Assembly (NCBI GenBank): GCA_965215115.1
Contig: OZ244050.1
Span: 2,790,001 to 2,854,000 of the forward strand
From: CALDTK01 sp965215115
GTDB lineage: Bacteria; Bacteroidota; Bacteroidia; Chitinophagales; Saprospiraceae
Length of the DNA: 64,000 bases
Direction: 5' to 3'
A model generated the notes under the pieces. The model worked only from the letters and a program-made list of their open reading frames with translations, was not told the origin of the DNA and searched no databases. The position numbers and the translations under genes were made by a program. Of this stretch, positions 8,626 to 15,722 are shown piece by piece; the stretch's first letter is position 1, and every line of letters starts with the position of its first letter.

Positions 8626-10211
8626 CTGGTGCGCGGTTGGAGGGTAGTTGCCTTTAGGTCGTCGGTCGGGCCGGCCTCGTCGAGCCAGCCGCCCCGGAAG
8701 CCCGCCTTGCGGAGCCCACGGACCACGTGCGGCGAGGTTTTGAGTAAATCCCAGACCAGGCCCGTGCGGTAGTTCTCGATCTGGAGGACGATCGGCCCCT
8801 GGTCGATCCCGAGGTAGTCGTTATTGAACCACCCCGGGGCGCCGGGCTGGTCGGCCCGCGGCGGGGAGCCCAGATTGTAGGCGTCCCGCAGGCCGTAGCG
8901 GCCCACGAGCCACGGCTGGTAGTCGTTCCACATCTTGCCGAGGGCACGTTCGCTGAGCTCGGGCGTGAAGGGCCAGCTCCCGCCGGCGGCCGTCGGGGCA
9001 ATCGTGCCGTCGTCCTTGAGGGTGCGCCCGTCCACGCCGCGTGCCCAGTAGGTGCGTACGCGGATGGAGTCCTGGGCCTTGGTGACGGCCTCGTTGGCGG
9101 GCAGCTCCGCCGGGGGCACGCCCGAGGGCATTGCCCGCATCTCCGAACCGGGCCCGTCGCAGGCCGTGAGGCCCCAAGTGTCGACGTTGTAGCCCCGGAA
9201 GCCGTAGGGATTCTGCGAGGCGTAAGCGTGCTGGAGCTTCGTCGCCCGCACGCTGTTTTCGAAGTAATCGATACCGCGTGCGGACATATAGTCGTCCTGA
9301 ATGCCGCGGAAGTCTAGGAATAATTGAGAATACTGATGGCCGAATAACGGATCGAACATGACGTGCTCCTCGGAGCCGTAGCCGCTGCCCCAGTCGTAAG
9401 TGCTGGTCCACGTGTCCCAGGCGTCGTCGGGGATCGGGTGGGTCGGCGAACCCATCGCGAGCAGTAGTAAGATGCTGGCCTCGTTGTAGCCGCGCCAGCG
9501 GGCCTTGATGTAACCCTTGTCGGGGTGCCAGCCCATCGAGAGCTGTCCGTCTTCCGGCACCCAGGCGAAGTCCCACTCCACGCGTCGGTAGAGCTTTTCG
9601 GACAGGTCGCGGATCGCGCGCTCGTCCGCCGAATCGCCGTCGAAGTACTGCCCCGCCGCCAGCACACCCGCCATGAGGAGGCCGGTGTCGATGGTGGAGA
9701 GCTCCGTGGTCTGGTAGCGGGTCGCGTCGTCGTGACGGAGGAAGTGATAAAAGTAGCCCCTGTGACCCGCGACGCCGGACATGGCATCGCCTTGCGGCAA
9801 AACCCACAGCGCCTCTAAAGTTTGGCGGGCGCGCTGTGCAGCCTGGGCACGTGTGATGTACCCACGCTCCACGCCGACGGCCAGGACGGGCAAACCGAAA
9901 CCGGTCGCCGCGATGGAGCTAAAGCGCTCGGTCGGCCAGCGATCGGGGATTTGTCCGTGGGCATCGGCGAGGTCCCAGAAGTAGTTAAACGTCCGGTGTT
10001 GCAGCGTGTCTACGCTAAACGGCACCGCCGGCAGGGCGTCGACGTGGTCGGGCCAGGCTTTCGCGGTGACGTCGGTAGGCTCGGTAGACACCGGGGTGTC
10101 TGCCCCGGCCTGCGCCGTGGTCCCCGTTCGGGGGGCGCAGGCCGGGGAAGACGCACTCGCCACGGCCAGTAGCGCGGTGGCTGCCGAGATAAAGCGGAGG
10201 TGAGTTCGCAT
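8622..10211 (-). CDS. Glycoamylase-fold (PF10091) enzyme, probable GH144 beta-1,2-glucanase
   Basis: 529 residues with a signal peptide and possible lipoprotein cysteine (ASSPAC at about 20-25). The catalytic region has QHRTFNYFWDLADAHGQIPDR near its start, then IAATGFGLPVLAVGVERGYI, GYFYHFL, a central YNEASILLLLAMGSPTHPI and the C-terminal YLGIDQGPIVLQIENYRTGL. These match the alpha/alpha-barrel glycoamylase family that includes GH144 endo-beta-1,2-glucanases of Chitinophaga. It has no T9SS tail, unlike the related protein at 13003-15492, so it probably acts in the periplasm or anchored to a membrane. Activity on beta-1,2-glucan is inferred; GH162 or an uncharacterised relative is the alternative. 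Confidence 0.78.
   Translation of the reverse strand: MRTHLRFISAATALLAVASASSPACAPRTGTTAQAGADTPVSTEPTDVTAKAWPDHVDALPAVPFSVDTLQHRTFNYFWDLADAHGQIPDRWPTERFSSIAATGFGLPVLAVGVERGYITRAQAAQRARQTLEALWVLPQGDAMSGVAGHRGYFYHFLRHDDATRYQTTELSTIDTGLLMAGVLAAGQYFDGDSADERAIRDLSEKLYRRVEWDFAWVPEDGQLSMGWHPDKGYIKARWRGYNEASILLLLAMGSPTHPIPDDAWDTWTSTYDWGSGYGSEEHVMFDPLFGHQYSQLFLDFRGIQDDYMSARGIDYFENSVRATKLQHAYASQNPYGFRGYNVDTWGLTACDGPGSEMRAMPSGVPPAELPANEAVTKAQDSIRVRTYWARGVDGRTLKDDGTIAPTAAGGSWPFTPELSERALGKMWNDYQPWLVGRYGLRDAYNLGSPPRADQPGAPGWFNNDYLGIDQGPIVLQIENYRTGLVWDLLKTSPHVVRGLRKAGFRGGWLDEAGPTDDLKATTLQPRTR
9789..9803 (-). repeat. GTTTT mini-hairpin copy (in GH144-like gene)
   Basis: Plus strand GCC-TTGC-GGC-AAAAC; encodes VLPQG. 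Confidence 0.85.
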
Positions 10212-10255
10212 ATCGGGTGGCGTGGTGAGGCTTCGGGGTGGGTGAGCCGTGGAGC

Positions 10256-12988
10256 TTAATCGGTGACGGCGACGCGGACGCGGGCGAGGGCCACGCCGGT
10301 GCGGTCGAGGGCGACCACGGTGTAGAAGCCGGCGGCCTGTGCGTGGACGTCGAGTTCGGCGAGGCCCCCGTCGACGCCTACGTTGATGGCGAGGTTAGCC
10401 ACCTGGCGTCCGAGGGCGTCGAAGAGCTGCAGGCGCTCGGTCGAGGCCGGGGCCTCCACGAAGAGCTGCCCGCTGGTGGGGTTCGGGTAGGCCCGCAGGT
10501 CCGTGATCGCGCGGCGCTCTTCGCGGGTGCTGCTCGTGACGCACATGGCGCTCCCGATGACGATGTCGTCGAAGTAGACCTGGCGCGTGGCGGCCGGGCG
10601 GAAGCCGAAGCCGGGGATCAGCGTGAATTGCGTAAACCTGGCGGCTTCGGTGTCGAAGGCGGAGTAGTCGAACGTGAGCTCCTGCCACTGGCCCTTCGTC
10701 GTGTACGGGGCCACGGGAAAGATGTCACCGGTTTGGGTCCCGCCGACGCCCTGCTCCATCTTGAGCACGAAGCGCGCCGTGTCCGGGGCCCAGACCTTTA
10801 CGCGGACGGTCTTGTTGGCGGGGTCCGGGAAGACGATCGGGGCGCCGAGCGGGGCGAAGATGCCGGCGAAGGTCCCGGCGGCCATGTCGCTCGACTCCGT
10901 GAAGCGCCCGACGCGCGCGGAGGTATTGATCCCGCTACGGTCGGGGTTGTTGACTACCGCGAAGGCCGTATCGTTAGCGTTCCCGCCCGCAAACCCGCGC
11001 CAGTCGGCAATGGTCGTATTCGGGGTCTCGAAGTTGGTCACGCACCCATTCACCGGCCCGCGGGCGCGGCGGACGTTGTCGATGTAGTACTTCGAATTGC
11101 CGGTAGCGGCGGGGTTGTTGAAGTCGAAGAAGATCACGAGCCGCTCGTACTTCCCGTCGGCCACGTCACCGAAGCTCACGCGGTAGGTCTGCCACGAGTT
11201 CACCGCCGTCACCGGCACGACGATCTCCTTGGCGGGCGAGCCATTGGTCGAGCCCTCGAGCTTGAAGGCAATGTTGGTCATCTTCGGCGACCAGATATCG
11301 GCGACGAAGTTGTTGAAGACCGCGAGGTCGGGGGCGTTCGCGCCAAAATTGTAGACGATGTTGGCGAACTGACTGTTGTCGTGCGTGAACTCACCCACCT
11401 TGTCGGAGGTATTGGGTGCGGTCTTGTCGGGGTTGTTGACTACCTTGAGCAGGGCAGCGCCACCGGTGATGGGGACGTTGCGCTGGCACTCGAAGTTGTC
11501 GATGAGGTTCGCGACCGGGGCCACGCCCTCGCAGGGGTCGACGCTACTCTCCCCGAGGGAGAGCTGGTCGAAGTAGTAGGTGCGCGTGCCCGTGATCGTC
11601 GGGTCGAACACCACCTCGAACTCGCTCACGTCGGTGGCGGTGGCGAGGTCGGGGAAGTTGAAGCTCACCGCGATCCACTCCTCGGTGGCGGTGATCTCGC
11701 GGGTCACGTCCCGGCGACCGCGCGAGGCCGAGAGCGCGGACACGCGGATGGACCGCGACCCGGCCGGGGCCCAGATCAGCATGTTGAGCTGTGGCGTGGT
11801 GGTGAGGTCGAGCGCGGTGGCGGTCTGGATCGACAGCGTCGAGAGCGCCGAGGAGCCCTTGACGTGCTCGCCGACGCGCGGGGTGGTGTTGAGCCCGGTA
11901 CGGTAGGGGTTGTCGATCACGCGGAAGGTACCGTTGAGGGCGGTGTTGTTGCCGCGCGGCTGCACGAACACCGTCTGTTCGGTCCTGTCGAAGGTCTCGA
12001 GGAAGTTAACCTCCTTGGCGGCGAAGCGGATGTCGTCGAAGTAGTAGACGACCCCCGGGGCGTTCTGTCCGGCGTTTGCGAAGATCGTCAGCGAGCGGAA
12101 GTTGTCCCCGGCGAAAGCCGAGAAGTCGAAGGAGTACTCCCGCCACTCGTTGGTGGCCGTCACGTCGACCCCGATCTCGCGCCCGGGGCTCGTCCCGCCC
12201 TCGAGCTTGATGAGGAGACGATTCGCGCGAGGAGCCCAGTACTTCAGGCGGACCACCGGCCGCGCCGCGATATCGATGGGTCGGTCGAAGTTGTAGACCA
12301 AGGCCGCGAAGTCACCCGGGGGGTCTGCGTAGCGACCGACCTTACCCGCGCCGTTGACGGCGTCCGGGTCGGGGTTGTCGACCACCGTGAGGGAGTCGAG
12401 CCCAACCCGCAGGGGCAGTTGCCGCTGGCAGTCGAAGTCGTCGACGATGCTCAGGTCGCGCACGGTGCCCGCGCACGGGTCGCTCCCGAGGCGAATGTTG
12501 TCGAAGAAGTACGTCGCCTTACCGGCCGCGTTGCCGGCGTCGAAGAAGAAGATGATCTTCGTAAAACTGCTGGCCGCCGTCGCGGCGGAGAGGTCGAAGC
12601 GGTAGCGGCGCCACTGGTTCGAGACGGGGATGTTGAGCGTCACCTCGACGGCCGGCCCGGTGCCCTCCATCTTCGCGATCACACGCGTGTCCTGCGTCGC
12701 GCGGATGTCGACGAAGAGCTGGTTGTTGGCTGCCGTGAGGGTCGTAGCGGACGGCAGGTCGGCGATCAACAGCGAGAAGGCCTTCGTGGAGTCCTTGACG
12801 TAGCGCCCGACATTGGTCGAGCGGTTGATCGTATTGGTGGAGTCGGGGTTCTTGACCACCGCAAAGACGCCGTCGCCGCCGAAGTTGAGCGTCCGGGTCG
12901 CGCCCTCGAAATTCTCGAGGACTTGCGCGCCCGCCGGCACTACCAGTCCGCAGAGGACCAGCAGCAGCGTGGAGTAAAGCTTATTCAT
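10256..12988 (-). CDS. Five-repeat carbohydrate-binding-like protein with T9SS sorting domain
   Basis: 910 residues with a signal peptide (to AGAQ, about residue 22). Five repeats of about 155-170 residues each begin with an NPD/NPY...VGR-type motif (near 47, 205, 360, 519 and 690) and end in a YYFDNIRL-like strand. Each contains a W-x-x-Y-x-F-D/S core, as in beta-sandwich carbohydrate-binding modules. The C-terminus (about 835-910) is a T9SS type A sorting domain: YPNPTSGQLFVEAP, LFDALGRQVANL and AAGFYTVVALD. It is probably a surface glycan-binding protein delivering polysaccharide to the enzymes and SusC/SusD. No catalytic motif was seen. The ligand is inferred from context. Confidence 0.7.
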   Translation of the reverse strand: MNKLYSTLLLVLCGLVVPAGAQVLENFEGATRTLNFGGDGVFAVVKNPDSTNTINRSTNVGRYVKDSTKAFSLLIADLPSATTLTAANNQLFVDIRATQDTRVIAKMEGTGPAVEVTLNIPVSNQWRRYRFDLSAATAASSFTKIIFFFDAGNAAGKATYFFDNIRLGSDPCAGTVRDLSIVDDFDCQRQLPLRVGLDSLTVVDNPDPDAVNGAGKVGRYADPPGDFAALVYNFDRPIDIAARPVVRLKYWAPRANRLLIKLEGGTSPGREIGVDVTATNEWREYSFDFSAFAGDNFRSLTIFANAGQNAPGVVYYFDDIRFAAKEVNFLETFDRTEQTVFVQPRGNNTALNGTFRVIDNPYRTGLNTTPRVGEHVKGSSALSTLSIQTATALDLTTTPQLNMLIWAPAGSRSIRVSALSASRGRRDVTREITATEEWIAVSFNFPDLATATDVSEFEVVFDPTITGTRTYYFDQLSLGESSVDPCEGVAPVANLIDNFECQRNVPITGGAALLKVVNNPDKTAPNTSDKVGEFTHDNSQFANIVYNFGANAPDLAVFNNFVADIWSPKMTNIAFKLEGSTNGSPAKEIVVPVTAVNSWQTYRVSFGDVADGKYERLVIFFDFNNPAATGNSKYYIDNVRRARGPVNGCVTNFETPNTTIADWRGFAGGNANDTAFAVVNNPDRSGINTSARVGRFTESSDMAAGTFAGIFAPLGAPIVFPDPANKTVRVKVWAPDTARFVLKMEQGVGGTQTGDIFPVAPYTTKGQWQELTFDYSAFDTEAARFTQFTLIPGFGFRPAATRQVYFDDIVIGSAMCVTSSTREERRAITDLRAYPNPTSGQLFVEAPASTERLQLFDALGRQVANLAINVGVDGGLAELDVHAQAAGFYTVVALDRTGVALARVRVAVTD

Positions 12989-13002
12989 GGTTGGAAAATT
13001 TG

Positions 13003-15492
13003 TTAAGGTGTTTGGATGACGTTGAGTGAAGCGCGGTAGGCGGGACCCGCGAGGGCGCCCGCTGCGTTGTTGATCGGTTGTAGGAGCACCTGGTAGGTCC
13101 CTGCAGCGAGGCCGCCGAGGTACAGTCGCAGCCGCTCATGGGGCAAGCCGCTCAGGTTTTGCCGAAAGGCGACTCGGCCTAGGGCATCGTAGATCGTGAC
13201 GGAGGCGGCGCCCCGGAGGTCTGCCGGCCACTGGATGTGCGTGTAGCCCGCGGCTGGGTTCGGCGACACTCGGAGGTCGGCTTTCGCCAAAACCCGCACG
13301 CCGAGTCCCACCGTCGTGGAGTCGCGCGTGAAGCCCGCCCTGAGGAGCGCCGGCGCGATCTCCGGGTTCTTCATGAAGTTGCGCCACAGCAGACCCGAGC
13401 GGTGGTTCTCGATCATGCCGACGATCGGGCCCTGGTCGATGGCCAGCAGACTGGTCGTGTACCAGTTGAGGCTCGGGTTGAAGGCATCGTAGAAGCCCAT
13501 CTCCCCGAAGACGCGCGCGCCGTAGGTATTGTAAAAGTGCCGTAGGGCATTCGTGGCGTCCGCCGGGCGGTAGGGCATGCTGGCCAGGGCGGCCGTCGGC
13601 GTGATGGTGCCGTTGTCCTCGTTCTCCTGCGCCGCGTGGACCGCGTAGCCGCGCTCCGGGTCGTCACTGGCGGTGAAGCCCCAGCTCACCGCCGAGTAGC
13701 CGAGGTGGCCTTCCGGGTTGTCCTTCGCGTAGGCCACCTGGTAGTCGACGTGCCGCTGGTTGCGGAGGAAGTAGTTAGTCACCCCATCCTTCCAGTAGCG
13801 TGGGTCGAAGCCCATGTAGCTGTAGTGCGCGAAGAACATCGGCCCGCCCGAGCGCGGCCCCGCCGGAATGAAGACGCCGTAGCGCCCCTGAAAACTGCGG
13901 TAGTCGTTGCCGATCCACCCCGTCTGATACAGGCTCGCTGGAATCGGGTGCGTCGGGCTCGCGATGCCGAGCAAGTACACGATCTGCGCCTCGTTGAAGC
14001 CACGGATCTTCAGGTTGATGGCCCAGGCCTGGTCGGGGCTCCAGTGCCACGTCAAGACGTCCTCGCCCGGGCGCCGGTACCAGTCCCACTCGATGCCTTC
14101 CCACAGGCGCGTACAACGGCGGCGGATGGAGTCCTCGACCGGGGTCTCGTCGTTGAAGTACTCACGCGCCGTCAGCAGGGCCTGCGCCATGAAGGCCGTC
14201 TCGACGAGGTCGCCACCGTTGTCGCGCGGGCTAAACGGGATCGTCCGGCCGGTGCGCCCGTCCATCCAGTGCGGCCACACCCCGTGGAAACGGTCGGCCT
14301 GCTCCAAAAAAGTCAGCGTCGAGGCCATGCGCGCGGCCACCTCCCCACGCGTGAGCCAGCCACGTTCGACGCCGACGAGCCAGTTCATGAGCCCGAAGCC
14401 CGAACCCCCGATGGTCACGGTGTTGCCGCTCGTGTTGCGCTCGCGCGAGAGCCCACTCACGGGGTGGGCGAAGTCCCAAAAGTAGCGCAGGGTGTAGCGC
14501 TGCGTCATGTCGTAGTACTCCGCGTCGGTGCCCTCGGAGAGGGCCGCCACGGCCACGGACGCGCCGTCGGTCCCGAAGCCGAAGCCCGGGGTGTAGGTGG
14601 TGAGTCGATAGTTGGCAGCCCCGGTGGCGGCGCCGTTGGCCCAGGCTAGGAACAGGCTGTCGCCCGCGGTAGCCGTGACGACCTTCACGGGGCGTCCGTC
14701 GGCGATCAGTGCGCGGTACAGTCCGGTCCCGCTGCCCTTCGCGAAGCGGACCTCCCGGTGGCGGGGGTAGTTGCGCACGGTAAACGTCGCCGGGGCCGTC
14801 CCGAAGGCCTGCGTTCGGGCGCTGAAGGCCGTCACCTGGTCTACGTATAAGGTGTGCGCCTCGTCGTCGGCGGCGGCCTGCCCGAGGATGACGGCTTTCG
14901 TTTTGGAGAAGTCGAAGCCCACGTTGGCGGCGTCCGCGCGGAGTCTGGCGAGTGGGATGCTCACGGCCTGCCAGCGCCCGGCCGTCAGTGCTCCGCCCTT
15001 GAGGAAGTCGCCGAGGGGGTAGCGTGCGCTCTTGCTCGCGCCGGTGGCCCCCTCGAGGAAGACATTCGGCAACTCGGCAGCGGTTAGCATCTCCGGGCTG
15101 TAGACCCAGAAGCCGATCGAGTCCGAGGCGCTCAGGTCCTGAAACGAGAAGCCCGGCGCAATGACGAGGGCGGACCAGTCGCCGCCTGCCTTGCTGGTCC
15201 AGCTCACGCGCAGGGCGTCGCGGTCGAAGAGGGCCTCCGGGCTCACGGGAATCTTGTCGCCGGTCGGTCCGGCTTGCGCCAAAACGCTCGGCGCCGTCGC
15301 GAAGGCGAGGCCGGTATCGTAGTAGCCCGGGTTGGTCGACTCGCCGAAGAAGCTTTGCGCCGTAGCCGAGGCGCAAAGGCCCGCCGTGAGCACTACGTAC
15401 GTAGCAAGGGTAGCGAGACGTAAAGCCAACCTTGGAATCGGCAGCAAATTTGGGTAGGGTAGTCTCAAGGGAGCTTCGTGTAAGTGTGACAC
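13003..15492 (-). CDS. Secreted GH144-like glucanase with N-terminal binding domain and T9SS tail
   Basis: 829 residues. A signal segment ending in ASATAQ (about 46) is preceded by an unusually long basic N-terminus, so the true start may be downstream. Residues about 50-225 look like a beta-sandwich binding module. The glycoamylase-fold domain follows: YTLRYFWDFAHPVSG, GFGLMNWLVGVERGWLTR, FNEAQIVYLLGIASPTHPI and LLAIDQGPIVGMIENHRSGL. A T9SS type A sorting domain ends the protein (VSPNPAAGYTHIQW, IYDALGRVAFRQN, LAAGTYQVLL). It is probably the surface endo-enzyme of the locus, paired with the untailed paralogue at 8622-10211. It is the first gene of the operon, 14 nt before the binding protein. 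Confidence 0.78.
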   Translation of the reverse strand: MSHLHEAPLRLPYPNLLPIPRLALRLATLATYVVLTAGLCASATAQSFFGESTNPGYYDTGLAFATAPSVLAQAGPTGDKIPVSPEALFDRDALRVSWTSKAGGDWSALVIAPGFSFQDLSASDSIGFWVYSPEMLTAAELPNVFLEGATGASKSARYPLGDFLKGGALTAGRWQAVSIPLARLRADAANVGFDFSKTKAVILGQAAADDEAHTLYVDQVTAFSARTQAFGTAPATFTVRNYPRHREVRFAKGSGTGLYRALIADGRPVKVVTATAGDSLFLAWANGAATGAANYRLTTYTPGFGFGTDGASVAVAALSEGTDAEYYDMTQRYTLRYFWDFAHPVSGLSRERNTSGNTVTIGGSGFGLMNWLVGVERGWLTRGEVAARMASTLTFLEQADRFHGVWPHWMDGRTGRTIPFSPRDNGGDLVETAFMAQALLTAREYFNDETPVEDSIRRRCTRLWEGIEWDWYRRPGEDVLTWHWSPDQAWAINLKIRGFNEAQIVYLLGIASPTHPIPASLYQTGWIGNDYRSFQGRYGVFIPAGPRSGGPMFFAHYSYMGFDPRYWKDGVTNYFLRNQRHVDYQVAYAKDNPEGHLGYSAVSWGFTASDDPERGYAVHAAQENEDNGTITPTAALASMPYRPADATNALRHFYNTYGARVFGEMGFYDAFNPSLNWYTTSLLAIDQGPIVGMIENHRSGLLWRNFMKNPEIAPALLRAGFTRDSTTVGLGVRVLAKADLRVSPNPAAGYTHIQWPADLRGAASVTIYDALGRVAFRQNLSGLPHERLRLYLGGLAAGTYQVLLQPINNAAGALAGPAYRASLNVIQTP
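13156..13170 (+). repeat. GTTTT mini-hairpin copy (in GH144-like gene)
   Basis: GTTTT-GCC-GAAA-GGC; encodes AFRQN within the sorting domain. Confidence 0.85.
13279..13293 (-). repeat. GTTTT mini-hairpin copy (in GH144-like gene)
   Basis: Exact form, plus strand GGC-TTTC-GCC-AAAAC; encodes VLAKA at the linker before the sorting domain. Confidence 0.9.
15271..15285 (-). repeat. GTTTT mini-hairpin copy (in GH144-like gene)
   Basis: Plus strand GGC-TTGC-GCC-AAAAC; encodes VLAQA. Confidence 0.85.
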
Positions 15493-15722
15493 TCGTAATT
15501 CCGTACAATGTAAGGAAACCGTAACCTGTGTTGGTTAGTTCGGCACCTCACCATGACTACGCCAAATCAACTCGGATAGCGGATTTGCTTCATGTAACCT
15601 TGTGATAATGTGAGTGTTAACGGCACGGCGCTTATGTTGTGCACCTCACCACCCCGGATAGACGGATTGCGCTAGGTGACGGACGCACGACGATTAGCAG
15701 ATGGCCCGGAACCGCGCGCGCC
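15493..15722. other. Intergenic region upstream of the glucan operon
   Basis: These 230 bases lie between the regulator stop and the first operon gene, both on the minus strand. They are less GC-rich than their surroundings and should hold the operon promoter. I found no exact TAnnTTTG box or clear operator repeat. Confidence 0.4.

Noticed and set aside
12105..12120. GGCGAAAGCC in the five-repeat gene
   Set aside because: The stem and loop are present but GTTTT is missing; it may be a decayed or chance copy and was not counted.
10238..13006. Long plus-strand open frame opposite the five-repeat protein
   Set aside because: It is antisense to a protein with signal peptide, repeats and a T9SS tail. 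Its translation is low-complexity Val/Gly/Arg/Asp, typical of shadow frames in high-GC DNA.
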